From: Calothrix sp. C42_A2020_038
GTDB taxonomy: Bacteria; Cyanobacteriota; Cyanobacteriia; Cyanobacteriales; Nostocaceae
NCBI GenBank assembly: GCA_015272395.1
Contig: JACYLQ010000033.1
Coordinates: forward strand, 1-64,000
Length of the DNA: 64,000 nucleotides
Direction of reading: 5' to 3'
Shown: positions 1 to 9,204 of the stretch, one piece after another
Numbering within the stretch: position 1 is the first letter of the stretch
Layout of the letters: each line of letters opens with the position of its first letter
Translations under genes and position numbers: made by a program
Notes under the pieces: generated by a model
What the model was told of the DNA's origin: nothing
The model's input: only the letters and a program-made list of their open reading frames with translations
Databases searched by the model: none

Positions 1-2085
1 ACTACGGACATAATTAGAGTAATACTACAAACTCAAGATAGTCAATTACTACGCTTGCCTTGGCACGCTTGGGATTTATTAGAGCATTATAGTCATTCGG
101 AAATCGCATTTGCATCTCCCAACTACGAACGCAGCAACCCATTACCTCGGACAAATTCAAAAATAAATATATTAGCGATAATTGGTGATAGTAGAGGAAT
201 TAACACTCAAAGTGACCGAGCTATTCTTGAGCAGAATTTACCGGATAGTAATATTACTTTTCTAGTCGAACCTAGGCGCCAAGAGTTAAATGACTATCTT
301 TGGGAAAAGAACTGGGATATTTTATTTTTTGCTGGACATAGCTTAACCAATTCCGACGAAACTGGACGAATTTATTTGAATCAAATCGACAGTTTAAGCA
401 TGGTAGAATTGCGGTATGCACTTCAAAAGGCAGTTGCGAATGGGCTGCATTTAGCTATATTTAATTCGTGCGATGGCTTAGGATTAGCGCGCGAGCTTTC
501 TTCTTTACAAATACCCGAAATTGTTTTCATGCGTGAACCTGTCGCTGACAGAATTGCAAGTGAATTTTTAAAGTATTTTCTGAATGAATTTGCAACAGGG
601 ACAGAATTTTTTATCGCTGTACGTCGTGCGAGAGAAAGACTTCAAGGACTTGAAGATAAATTTCCTTGTGCAACTTGGTTGCCAATGATTTGTCAAAATA
701 ATCCAATACAAAAACCTCTTACTTGGTCTCAGCTTTATTTTAATAAAAATCAAACTGATATACAAAATATACAAAAGTTGCAACCATTATTTAATATTAT
801 AGATTCTACTAATACTTTTAAAAAAGTTAAGAAAAATCAGTTAGGGTTGCCCTTTAATTATCTTTTCCGTTTCCAAGGAAAACTGCGCTTAGGACTAATT
901 AATAGCATACTTGTAGTATTAATAATTTTGAGCTTACGCTATTTTGGATTATTAGAAAGTGTAGAGTTACAAACATTTGATCAAATGGTTTGGTTACGTT
1001 CTTTCGTGGTTCAAGAACAACCTGATCATCGAATTGTAATGGTGACGATAGATGATGAAGATTTAGCACAACAACGTCACAAGGGTGAATCCTTAAAAGG
1101 AACTTCAATCTCAGATAAATCACTGAACATACTTTTAGAAAATTTACAACAGTATCAGCCATCAGTAATTGGTTTGGATGTTTACCGTGACTTTCAATCT
1201 GAAGACCCACAATTAACAACTCGTTTGAAAGAAACAAGAAATTTGATTGTGATTTGTAAAGGTAGTGACCATACTGTAAAAAGTAGAGGTATTGCACCAC
1301 CACCAGAAATTCTTAAAAAAGATATCAGAGAAAGATTAGGCTTTAGTGATTTTATTCGTGATCAAGATGGTATTGTTCGGCGCCAGTTGTTGTTCATGAA
1401 TCAAGAAGCAAATTCTCTATGCACTACAGAGTTTTCTTTCAGCTTGCAGTTAGCGTTTGAATACTTGAAATCTCAAGGTATTAACAAATTTGATATAACT
1501 CCAAGCAATACACTTAAAATTGCTGATGCAGTTTTTAACCCCCTGAGTTCTCGTAGTAGTGGATACCAAGGTATCGATGCTAATGGTGGACAAGTTTTAC
1601 TCAACTGGCGTGCCAGTGATAGAATAGCCCCAGCAATATCACTTACAGAAGTTTTGACGGGTCAAGTCAACCCTAACGCTTTCAAAAACAAAATTGTATT
1701 AATTGGTGTTATTGCCAAAGGTGATTTACAGGATTACTTACCAACACCCTATGGTCGTGATTTAGATACACAAAAGCCAGGAGTATTAATTCATGCACAC
1801 ATGCTAAGTCAAATTCTTAGTCATGTTCTTGACAATCGCCCTTTGCTGCAAACTTGGGCGCCCGAAAGTGAGATAACTTGGATACTAGGATGGTCTGTTG
1901 TAGGAGGAATCTTAGTACTTCGATTATGTAAAGAGCAAACGCGATTACTGATTACTATTATTACGACAACTGGCATACTTTATATTTTATGCTTCGGGTT
2001 GATAATATTTAATTATTGGGTACCATTTGTACCTAGTGCGTTAGCATTAATAGTAACGTCGATAGTAGTAAAAAGTACTGAATAG
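1..2085 (+). CDS. CHAT domain - CHASE2 domain membrane sensor protein, 5'-partial
   Basis: The reading frame is open from base 1, so the true start lies outside the window; the first in-frame start codon seen is a TTG at 55, inside the domain. The N-terminal part is a CHAT (caspase-HetF-associated) peptidase-like domain. The expected His (FFAGHS) and Cys (FNSCDG) of the catalytic dyad are present at residues 95 and 139 counted from the TTG. A hydrophobic segment near residue 280 leads into a CHASE2 extracytoplasmic sensor domain (about 300-610), and two to three membrane helices close the protein. CHASE2 is normally attached to kinases or cyclases; here no output domain follows, and CHAT is on the cytoplasmic N-terminal side. 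I infer a sensor-coupled protease or scaffold. Secreted DUF928 and DUF3122 proteins follow within 20 bases each, so it is probably the first gene of an operon. Confidence 0.85.
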   Translation, partial: TTDIIRVILQTQDSQLLRLPWHAWDLLEHYSHSEIAFASPNYERSNPLPRTNSKINILAIIGDSRGINTQSDRAILEQNLPDSNITFLVEPRRQELNDYLWEKNWDILFFAGHSLTNSDETGRIYLNQIDSLSMVELRYALQKAVANGLHLAIFNSCDGLGLARELSSLQIPEIVFMREPVADRIASEFLKYFLNEFATGTEFFIAVRRARERLQGLEDKFPCATWLPMICQNNPIQKPLTWSQLYFNKNQTDIQNIQKLQPLFNIIDSTNTFKKVKKNQLGLPFNYLFRFQGKLRLGLINSILVVLIILSLRYFGLLESVELQTFDQMVWLRSFVVQEQPDHRIVMVTIDDEDLAQQRHKGESLKGTSISDKSLNILLENLQQYQPSVIGLDVYRDFQSEDPQLTTRLKETRNLIVICKGSDHTVKSRGIAPPPEILKKDIRERLGFSDFIRDQDGIVRRQLLFMNQEANSLCTTEFSFSLQLAFEYLKSQGINKFDITPSNTLKIADAVFNPLSSRSSGYQGIDANGGQVLLNWRASDRIAPAISLTEVLTGQVNPNAFKNKIVLIGVIAKGDLQDYLPTPYGRDLDTQKPGVLIHAHMLSQILSHVLDNRPLLQTWAPESEITWILGWSVVGGILVLRLCKEQTRLLITIITTTGILYILCFGLIIFNYWVPFVPSALALIVTSIVVKSTE

Positions 2086-2104
2086 AGTTCTATTTAGGTG
2101 TTGC

Positions 2105-2974
2105 ATGAATTTTTTACAAACACAAAGATTACTAATAATTACTTTTGGGTTGAGCGCTTTTGTGGGTCAAGCTACCGAAGCCAAGGCAATATCGGCACCG
2201 AATAATTATATTGATTCATTTACAATATCAACATTGTTCAGTCAAAGTACTTCTACAAAAGTTACCAAGAATACAAATGTGAAATTTGTCCGTCCCAAAT
2301 TACCAGAAGGAGTAGCACCCGGAGGACGCCGCACTGGTGGTGGTCGTCGCGATACTTGTCCAAGTGTCAACCCGCAACTCACCGCTTTAGTGCCTGTAAC
2401 CGAAGAAGCTGATAACGTCAAAAATGTTTGGGGTTTGACTACTGCTGAACATCCAACTTTGTGGTTTTACATTCCTTACACTAAAAGTTTTGGATATCCC
2501 ACAGAATTTGTCCTTCTCAACGACAACTCAGTCCCTATTTATAAAAAAAATGTTTCCTTACCCGAACAACCTGGAATCATTAATATTACATTACCAACTA
2601 GTATTTCACCTTTAGAGTTCAACAAACACTACCGTTGGTTCCTAAAAGTATATTGCACTCAAGAAAAACAATCACGTCCCATATATGTAGAAGGTGTAGT
2701 TAGCCGGGTTAGTCTGAGCGAAGGTATTAACCAACAACTGCAAAACGCATCACCGCAACAAAAACTTGCCATATACGCTCAAAACGGTATTTGGTATCAA
2801 GCTTTAGAAATACTTGTACAACTCAAGCAAGAAAATCCCAGAAATTCTATAATTCAAAACAGTTGGAATAGTTTACTGACTAATATTGGTCTAGACGAAA
2901 TAGTTGATGAATCAATATTATATCAACCACCTAATCATAGCAAATTAATCAACTCAGCAAAACCCGACTTTTGA
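2105..2974 (+). CDS. DUF928 domain protein, secreted
   Basis: This 289-residue protein starts at an ATG 19 bases after the CHASE2 gene. The N-terminus (about 28 residues ending in the EAKA region) looks like a Sec signal peptide. A basic Gly/Arg linker (GGRRTGGGRR) follows. The DUF928 core runs from about residue 95 to 215, with features such as ALVP near its start, TLWFYIP, and HYRWFLKVYC. The rest is a helical region that could be TPR-like. DUF928 proteins are known almost only from cyanobacteria and are often next to CHAT or CHASE2 genes, but their function is not established. The tight spacing on both sides supports a shared transcript with the CHASE2 sensor and the DUF3122 gene. I infer an envelope-located partner of the sensor. 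Confidence 0.82.
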   Translation: MNFLQTQRLLIITFGLSAFVGQATEAKAISAPNNYIDSFTISTLFSQSTSTKVTKNTNVKFVRPKLPEGVAPGGRRTGGGRRDTCPSVNPQLTALVPVTEEADNVKNVWGLTTAEHPTLWFYIPYTKSFGYPTEFVLLNDNSVPIYKKNVSLPEQPGIINITLPTSISPLEFNKHYRWFLKVYCTQEKQSRPIYVEGVVSRVSLSEGINQQLQNASPQQKLAIYAQNGIWYQALEILVQLKQENPRNSIIQNSWNSLLTNIGLDEIVDESILYQPPNHSKLINSAKPDF

Positions 2975-2980
2975 TTAGAA

Positions 2981-3478
2981 ATGCAACAAAAATTTCAAAT
3001 CTACTTGTTGGCTGTTATATTCATACTGGTATTTGGTTTATCTATGCCAAGTGCCACAGCAATCCTTCGTCAGCACCAGGACTCACCGGGAGTGATGCGT
3101 TATCACTCACAAATTTCCATCAAAGACCACAATGGTCGTGCATGGCAGGTTTTATTATATAAAGTTAAAAATACTGCTAGTTCTGATGATATTCATCTTC
3201 GATTAGTAGGGTTTCCTAATATAGTTAAATTTGTTCATCCACAGCCGTTAGAAGTTGTAACTGCATCAGGTAATTTATTCCTGGCGCCGGATATTTATGC
3301 TCAAGGTTCACCAGCAGCAAATGTAGGTGAATACAAGTTTACAAGTTTATTAAATAAAATTCCAACAACTCAATCCTTAAAATTAAATTTACCTCTAGAG
3401 GGTGAAAACACTTTTACTCTCAAAATTCCTCGCAATGTTATTACTGAATGGCAAATGTTAGTAACAGAGTTGGATTAA
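2981..3478 (+). CDS. DUF3122 domain protein, secreted
   Basis: The protein has 165 residues and begins 6 bases after the DUF928 stop. A hydrophobic leader (residues 6-27, ending near SATA) is a likely signal peptide. The mature part starts with the LRQHQDSPGVMRYHSQ region and the DHNGRAWQVLLYK block, which I recognise as the cyanobacterial DUF3122 family. The family has no assigned function. A 63-residue alternative frame at 2971-3162 overlaps it and is rejected, because the DUF3122 frame carries both the signal peptide and the family motifs. It is the last gene of the CHASE2-DUF928-DUF3122 group, and a possible transcript end is offered by the inverted repeat just downstream. Confidence 0.8.
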   Translation: MQQKFQIYLLAVIFILVFGLSMPSATAILRQHQDSPGVMRYHSQISIKDHNGRAWQVLLYKVKNTASSDDIHLRLVGFPNIVKFVHPQPLEVVTASGNLFLAPDIYAQGSPAANVGEYKFTSLLNKIPTTQSLKLNLPLEGENTFTLKIPRNVITEWQMLVTELD

Positions 3479-3492
3479 GGCAACGGATCATG

Positions 3493-3615
3493 AACGGATG
3501 TAACGGATGATTGATTTTATGTCCGAATGCCATATGGTAGGAGGCAGTAATGCTTACGGACACTCATAAAAGAATTATTTGATTTCTAAAAAATAGCTCA
3601 TCCGTTACATCCGTT
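3493..3615. repeat. 18-bp perfect inverted repeat flanking a 123-bp intergenic element
   Basis: Bases 3493-3510 and 3598-3615 are exact reverse complements (arm AACGGATGTAACGGATGA). The enclosed ~87 bases hold a smaller inverted pair (TGTCCG at 3520, CGGACA at 3557). It lies between two convergent genes and its right arm nearly touches the stop codon of the protease. It may act as a bidirectional terminator or be a small non-autonomous (MITE-like) element; no clear target duplication is seen. Confidence 0.6.
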
Positions 3616-3616
3616 G

Positions 3617-5092
3617 CTAACCTATTCCTAATTTTCCTGCTAAAGCGGGAGTTAGGGGGATAAGTGTGGCAATCATTAGAAATAATGCCAGTAAACCTAA
3701 CGCTGCACGAGCGTCATCCGGTTCAGTAATTTCGTTCAAGCTAGGGCGTTCTAGGTCGCGCTGTAAAAATATAATTACAATTGCCCAGTACATCGCTAAT
3801 GGATTTCCAAGTGAAACCAATGCTAGTACTATAAGTGTTGCAATAGTTGTTCGATTAGCTATTTTACGTCCATAAATAGCTTGGACAATACGACCACCGT
3901 CTAATTGACCTGCTGGCATTAAATTCAGGGCAGTAATTACTAAACCAAGCCAACCAATTACCACTAAAGGGTGTATTGCAACTGCTGGTGATTGTAATGC
4001 TGAACCTAAAACTACGCGCGCTAAAGTTCCCACTAAAATAGAACCTTGGAAAAATTCGCCAGGTATTTGAAATAAGCTACTTTTTCCTGAAAGCAGTAGA
4101 CCTACTATCAGCATAACTAGAGAAACAATACCTCCTGCGGCAGGCCCGGCCAGTGATATATCGAATAATACTCTGCGGTTGAGTAGTAGTGACTCGAAGC
4201 GGGTAATGGCGCCAAATGAACCAATTTGTACTGCCGGAAGGAAAAACGGTAAACTCAAACGAACTTGATGGTGACGTGCAGCTAACCAGTGACCAATTTC
4301 ATGTGCTGCTAGAACAGTAAAAATACCTACACCAATAGGTAAAGTTTCTAGATAGCGAGCAGGATAAGAAAAAAAGTCAAAACCTAGCAATAAACCAGCA
4401 GCTTCTAAGCAGGTGGCAAGTGTTGCAACTAACAAAATTCCTGCGAATACCTTTTGTGCTATCGTCATCGGACGCGGTTCATTGCGACTAGGAAGAACGA
4501 TAACTACAGGTCTTCCTTCAGCATTTTCCACTAAAAACAATCTATATTTATCACCTAAGCGTGAATGTAAACTCTCTGTTAAGCGGTTGTGGGTAGATTC
4601 TGGTTCTCCCCGGAGATTGCCTTTAAATATAGCACCATCCTGATAAGGAATTGTTTCAGTTGCAAAAAAGGTATCTATACCAAAGATGCTTTTGATGACA
4701 CTTAAATCATCATCAGGAATTGGTAGCACTTCCGGTACCAACGCAGTTACCACTTGAGGTGGGTTGGTATCAGACTGATTTTCTGCCAATCTTTCTGCTG
4801 CTTTTTGCCGCAGAATAGCATCTTGTCCTGCAGCACGCAGTTGTCTTCCCAAGTATATATATACTCCTGCGGAGACAACTAATAACAAGATAATGCCAAT
4901 AATATTGATATAAATTCCTGCTGCGAACAAACCAAAAAATAATAGCCAAGGCGCCATCAGCACAAGCGATTGCAACCAGGCTAAGATTCCTAGCTTACCA
5001 AAAGGTCTGGCGCGATAAAAGCCCCAGCCTAAAATACCAAAAGCGATAATTACGATTATCGTGATTAAAGGAGTCTCTGACGCAGTAAACAT
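3617..5092 (-). CDS. Site-2 protease family protein (M50, EGY-like)
   Basis: This 491-residue integral membrane metalloprotease carries the zinc motif HEIGH at residues 264-268 and the second ligand motif NLMPAGQLDGG at 390-400, so both active-site elements are intact. Two membrane helices lie at the N-terminus (about 8-25 and 45-80). A soluble region (about 100-210) includes GNLRG at 159-163, a signature of the plant EGY1 / cyanobacterial branch of site-2 proteases. At least five further helices surround the catalytic motifs. Family members cleave transmembrane substrates inside the bilayer; in plants EGY1 is needed for thylakoid development. The substrate here is unknown. It is transcribed alone, convergent with the DUF3122 gene. 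Confidence 0.9.
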   Translation of the reverse strand: MFTASETPLITIIVIIAFGILGWGFYRARPFGKLGILAWLQSLVLMAPWLLFFGLFAAGIYINIIGIILLLVVSAGVYIYLGRQLRAAGQDAILRQKAAERLAENQSDTNPPQVVTALVPEVLPIPDDDLSVIKSIFGIDTFFATETIPYQDGAIFKGNLRGEPESTHNRLTESLHSRLGDKYRLFLVENAEGRPVVIVLPSRNEPRPMTIAQKVFAGILLVATLATCLEAAGLLLGFDFFSYPARYLETLPIGVGIFTVLAAHEIGHWLAARHHQVRLSLPFFLPAVQIGSFGAITRFESLLLNRRVLFDISLAGPAAGGIVSLVMLIVGLLLSGKSSLFQIPGEFFQGSILVGTLARVVLGSALQSPAVAIHPLVVIGWLGLVITALNLMPAGQLDGGRIVQAIYGRKIANRTTIATLIVLALVSLGNPLAMYWAIVIIFLQRDLERPSLNEITEPDDARAALGLLALFLMIATLIPLTPALAGKLGIG

Positions 5093-5272
5093 CTTCCAAA
5101 ACCCTTTGTTTACAAGAACAAGCCCGATGAAACCAATTTGTTGAATAAAGGCTACTTAACTAATGTATAGCTTTGCTGCATTCCAAACCAAAAAAGCTAT
5201 CCTTAATAAAGTCTAAGTTGGGTTCCGCTTCCCTCTACCTAACCTATATCGTTTATCGAATCTAGTTAAAAA

Positions 5273-6283
5273 ATGACTCAAATGTTAAGTAATATAACGT
5301 ACAATAATTCTATCATTACGCCTGTACATACTGCCGTTACAGGCAGAACTAGATATAAGGTTCGTGGACTTTATGGCAACCGCACGCTCAAAAAATACTT
5401 AGAATCCCAGTTAAGATACGAGAAAGCAATCGAGCAAGTCCAGGCAAATGCTTGGACAGGAAACATTCTTGTAGTTTATCACCCTAACTTTGGACAAAAT
5501 GCTGTTGCTGGGCTGATTCAAAAAATTGTCTTAGAATACAGCAAACAAAATATTAGTTATATTCCACAGGAATTAATCTTGCCGACTCAGGTTATCAATC
5601 CTCAGCAACAAGCAGAAAAAATCGCTACTAGCACATTGGTTCCCGTTGTGGGTACTGTTAGCGCACTGGCATTTTCAACTTTGCTAGTTCATGCAGCTGG
5701 TCTTGATGAACGGATTTTACTTACAATTCAAAAATTACATTCACCCTTGCTCAACACTGTTATGCTTGGCACCACTTTATTCGGTGAAGGGGTGTTTTTA
5801 CTTTCGGTTTGTGGATTATATCGAAGCTGGTTATTACATCATCACCGTCACCGAGATGCAGATACTTTGATTATTGCTGCAATCGGTGGAGTCGGGTTTA
5901 ACTATATACTCAAAGAGATATTTGCTAGAGCGCGTCCTTTACTTTGGGACAGAGTTGTCAATGTTAGTCATCACAGCTTTCCAAGCGGTCATGCCATGAT
6001 ATCAATGATAGTTTACGGCTATATCGGCTACACTCTAGCAAAACAGTATCCTCAGCATCGCAATCAGATTTCGATACTTACTGTTGCCTTAATCATGGCA
6101 ATTGGTTTTAGTCGGTTATATTTGGGTGTACACTGGTTAACAGATGTAACTGCTGGTTATGCTGCTGGATTGTTGTGGTTATTTGTTTGTATATGCCTCA
6201 ATATCAAATCTACTCCTGCAAAATCGTTAATTCCAGCCAATTACTCAGTTCCTTTGCTAGCAGGTCAATTTCAGGAACAGTAA
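5273..6283 (+). CDS. PAP2-family phosphatase with an N-terminal HMA-like domain
   Basis: This 336-residue protein joins two modules. Residues about 15-95 (starting at the PVHTAVTGRTRYKV block) resemble the metal-associated-like N-terminal domain of cyanobacterial P-type ATPases but without a CxxC pair. Residues 120-310 form a six-helix PAP2 phosphatase with all three catalytic motifs: KEIFARARP (214-222), PSGH (237-240) and SRLYLGVHWLTD (280-291). Such enzymes remove phosphate from lipid phosphates or isoprenoid pyrophosphates at the membrane. The start ATG at 5273 has another in-frame ATG 9 bases later. Its 3' end overlaps the convergent gene on the other strand by 74 bases. The role of the N-terminal module is unknown. 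Confidence 0.85.
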   Translation: MTQMLSNITYNNSIITPVHTAVTGRTRYKVRGLYGNRTLKKYLESQLRYEKAIEQVQANAWTGNILVVYHPNFGQNAVAGLIQKIVLEYSKQNISYIPQELILPTQVINPQQQAEKIATSTLVPVVGTVSALAFSTLLVHAAGLDERILLTIQKLHSPLLNTVMLGTTLFGEGVFLLSVCGLYRSWLLHHHRHRDADTLIIAAIGGVGFNYILKEIFARARPLLWDRVVNVSHHSFPSGHAMISMIVYGYIGYTLAKQYPQHRNQISILTVALIMAIGFSRLYLGVHWLTDVTAGYAAGLLWLFVCICLNIKSTPAKSLIPANYSVPLLAGQFQEQ

Positions 6284-6809
6284 CAGCAAATGGAGAGAAG
6301 TGAGTTGTAGAAATTTCGTAAACTCGGCGCCCAACCCAAATTTCTAGAAACCAACGATTCCAAGATTGCTGTGTTTTGGCGATGCGAACAATTCCCGGTA
6401 CAGAAGTCGGAAAAGGGTCTTTGAGTTTTAGCCCAAAAATTTCATAAGTCCAAGATATTTTGTGACGAGTCATAGATAAGCGTTTTTGGGCAAACTCTGA
6501 TAAGATAACTACTCCAATAGCGGCTAACGAAATCAAAAAATTAAAAGCAAATACAGAAGGAAATAATTTAATATCAAACTTAGGAAGCGAAACTGTAAAA
6601 AAATTAATCAAACAAACTGGAAAAATCAAAAAAATCAAACTCAATATTGTAAAACGTGAAAAAAAGCCTACAGACGGAATAAAAATCTCAACAATCTCAT
6701 GATTCTTGAGAATTACCACTTTGCGTTGTGATGGTTCTCTAATCCCAAACTTTGATATATCCATTTTGTTAAATTTGTTAAATAAGTTTTGATTGTTCAA
6801 GCAAATCAT
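6210..6809 (-). CDS. Conserved cyanobacterial two-helix membrane protein, function unknown
   Basis: The 199-residue frame has a short cytoplasmic N-terminus, two membrane helices (about 48-72 and 84-105, separated by a short loop) and a C-terminal domain of about 90 residues. That domain runs from SWTYEIFG to the PEIDLLAKELSNWLEL ending and resembles an uncharacterised cyanobacterial membrane-anchored domain, sometimes seen next to or fused with kinases. A second in-frame ATG at 6764 (MDISKFGIRE) could be the real start; neither start has a clear ribosome binding site. The last 74 bases overlap the PAP2 gene tail to tail. No function can be assigned. Confidence 0.65.
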   Translation of the reverse strand: MICLNNQNLFNKFNKMDISKFGIREPSQRKVVILKNHEIVEIFIPSVGFFSRFTILSLIFLIFPVCLINFFTVSLPKFDIKLFPSVFAFNFLISLAAIGVVILSEFAQKRLSMTRHKISWTYEIFGLKLKDPFPTSVPGIVRIAKTQQSWNRWFLEIWVGRRVYEISTTHFSPFAVTVPEIDLLAKELSNWLELTILQE

Positions 6810-6960
6810 GTTGCATTTATAACTTCACTCCAGGCACCATTCCACTGTAGGATTACTTGTACTCACTCTTAAGCCTGGTTAAGTAATTTTGCGTTAATCA
6901 ACAAACATAAGATTCTCTACTTCTTTAAAAAGTTCGGAATCTAACTTTCTAAATCTTCAT

Positions 6961-9129
6961 ATGAACAAAATCTTCAACAGACTGGCGCCATTTATTCAGG
7001 AATACATCTATAACAACAACTGGACGGAACTAAGACCAATTCAAACAGCAGCGAGTGAAGTAATATTTGACACAGATGCTCATTTACTTGTTGCTGCAGG
7101 AACTGCTGCCGGCAAGACGGAAGCAGCTTTTTTGCCAGTTATTACCGTGCTACACTCAGAAAACCCCCGCAGTATTGGAGCAATTTATATCGGCCCAATC
7201 AAAGCCTTAATTAACGACCAATTTGAACGTCTCAATGAATTATTACGCGAAGCAGACATTCCAGTAATTCCTTGGCATGGTGATATATCACAAAGTCATA
7301 AAGATAAAGTAATCAGAAATCCGCGTGGGATTTTACAAATAACTCCAGAGTCTCTTGAGAGCTTGTTAATTAATAGAAATGATGATTTAGCGCGGTTATT
7401 TGGTGATTTGCGCTTCGTAATTATCGATGAAGTCCATGTTTTTATGGGAACCGAGCGAGGTTGTCAGATTTTGTGTCAACTCGCGCGTATTGCTCAAGCT
7501 ACCGGAAAACAGCACCGTCGAATTGGGTTATCAGCAACTTTGGGAGATTACTCCCTAGCTCAAGAATGGTTACGTTCTGATACCGATAAAGCAGTAATTA
7601 CACCAAAAATCGAAGCTGCAAAGCGAAACATTAAGCTGTCTTTGGAACATTTTTACATTTCTCCCAACCTCGCTTACCAAGGTGGGCAACAGGGGGATTA
7701 TGAGAGATATATTTATAATCTTAGTAAAGGTAGTAAGTGTCTAATATTTGCTAATAACAAATCACAAACTGAATTAGTTGTAGCAGCTTTGAGACAAATT
7801 GCCGTGCGGGAAAAGGAACCAGATATTTACCATGTTCATCATGGCAGTATTGCTGCAAGCTTACGTCAACAAGCAGAAAATGCCATGCGCGAAAAAGATA
7901 AACCTGCTGTAACAGCAGCAACTTTAACGTTAGAAGTGGGTGTGGATATTGGTAACTTAGAACGAGTCATTCAGTTAGAAGCACCAATGTCTGTGGCAAG
8001 TTTTTTACAGCGTTTAGGACGCACAGGAAGACGTGGAAAACCAGCAGATATGCGCTTTGTTTGTGCTGAGGAAGAAGTTTTAGAAGAGGCGCCGATATAC
8101 GAACAAATACCGTGGCAGCTTGTACAAAGTATTGCAATTATTCAGCTTTATATCGAGAAGCGCTGGGTTGAGCCGTTTAAACCATTAAAATACCCATTTT
8201 CTTTACTGTATCACCAAACAATGAGCATTATTGCTGCTATAGGAGAGATATCACCTGCGGTATTAGCAAAACGAGTCTTATCTTTATCAGCTTTTCAACA
8301 TATCTCCCAAGACGATTATCGATTATTACTAAACTACCTAGTCGATATTGACCATATCCAGAAAACAGACAAAGGTCGATTAATATTAGGGTTGAACGGT
8401 GAGAAAATCACTAATAGATTCCAGTTTTACGCAATTTTTCCTGAAAATCTGGAATTTGCCGTCAAACACGATGCAGTACATATCGGCAGTATTGCCATGA
8501 TACCCACTGTCGGTAGTGAGTTTGGTTTAGCAGGAAGAACATGGCAAGTCTTAGATGTGGACTTTCGTAAAAAATCAGTATCTGTAAAACCTGGTGAAGG
8601 AAAAGCAAGTGTATTTTGGCGTGGTGGTAGTGGCGCCATTCATACGAAAGTTTTACAGCGTATGCGTGGTGTACTATGCGAAGATACTGAATATAGCTAC
8701 TTACAACCAAATGCTTTAAAGCGATTAAAACAAGTACGCGAACTGGTACAAGGCTTAGGTTTAGATAAAAATTACATCGCACGTTTACCAAAAGGGAAAT
8801 GCGTTATATTTCCTTGGTTAGGAACAGTGGGATTCAAGACCTTAGAAAGAATGCTCAATACTTTTTGTCGTGAATCATTGGAGATTAAAAGTATCGGCGG
8901 TTCGTGCCCATACTATATTACAGTTAGGCTGCCCAAAGATAAAGTAGATAGTCTCCAATCAGAGATTACTTCGCTATGTCAACAACGAATAATACCCGAA
9001 CACTTAGTAAGCGAAGCAGAGGCGCCGCAACTACAAAAGTATGATCAATATATACCTTACCCCTTGCTAAGAAAAGCATTCGTGCATGATTATCTAGATT
9101 TAAATGAAGTCATGTTATTACGCTCATAG
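6961..9129 (+). CDS. DEAD/DEAH-box helicase, Lhr-like
   Basis: This 722-residue protein is a superfamily 2 ATPase. The Q-motif region (RPIQ at 25-28) precedes a Walker A of the form AGTAAGKTE (46-54), DEVH in the Walker B position (about 154), SATLGD in motif III, and QRLGRTGRRGK (about 350-360) as motif VI. The DEVH form and the GRTGRRG sequence fit the Lhr (large helicase-related) group. The C-terminal half resembles the winged-helix and domain-4 part of a short Lhr-core protein. Lhr proteins act on nucleic acid repair or RNA metabolism; there is no nuclease or phosphoesterase partner next to it. The start ATG at 6961 follows an AT-rich 150-base gap. Probably monocistronic. Confidence 0.85.
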   Translation: MNKIFNRLAPFIQEYIYNNNWTELRPIQTAASEVIFDTDAHLLVAAGTAAGKTEAAFLPVITVLHSENPRSIGAIYIGPIKALINDQFERLNELLREADIPVIPWHGDISQSHKDKVIRNPRGILQITPESLESLLINRNDDLARLFGDLRFVIIDEVHVFMGTERGCQILCQLARIAQATGKQHRRIGLSATLGDYSLAQEWLRSDTDKAVITPKIEAAKRNIKLSLEHFYISPNLAYQGGQQGDYERYIYNLSKGSKCLIFANNKSQTELVVAALRQIAVREKEPDIYHVHHGSIAASLRQQAENAMREKDKPAVTAATLTLEVGVDIGNLERVIQLEAPMSVASFLQRLGRTGRRGKPADMRFVCAEEEVLEEAPIYEQIPWQLVQSIAIIQLYIEKRWVEPFKPLKYPFSLLYHQTMSIIAAIGEISPAVLAKRVLSLSAFQHISQDDYRLLLNYLVDIDHIQKTDKGRLILGLNGEKITNRFQFYAIFPENLEFAVKHDAVHIGSIAMIPTVGSEFGLAGRTWQVLDVDFRKKSVSVKPGEGKASVFWRGGSGAIHTKVLQRMRGVLCEDTEYSYLQPNALKRLKQVRELVQGLGLDKNYIARLPKGKCVIFPWLGTVGFKTLERMLNTFCRESLEIKSIGGSCPYYITVRLPKDKVDSLQSEITSLCQQRIIPEHLVSEAEAPQLQKYDQYIPYPLLRKAFVHDYLDLNEVMLLRS

Positions 9130-9204
9130 TACACAATCACTGAAGTTGGAAATCTAGGTCATTCATGTAAAGTTGAATTATGGATTACTCAAAAGGGAAA
9201 TATT

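Noticed and set aside
2971-3162. 63-codon frame overlapping the DUF3122 gene
   Set aside because: The competing frame has a signal peptide and family motifs; this one has neither.
6961-9129. Lhr-like helicase as a second defence gene
   Set aside because: No nuclease, methyltransferase or other defence gene is adjacent, and its composition (several GGCGCC sites) is that of the host; a housekeeping role is more likely.
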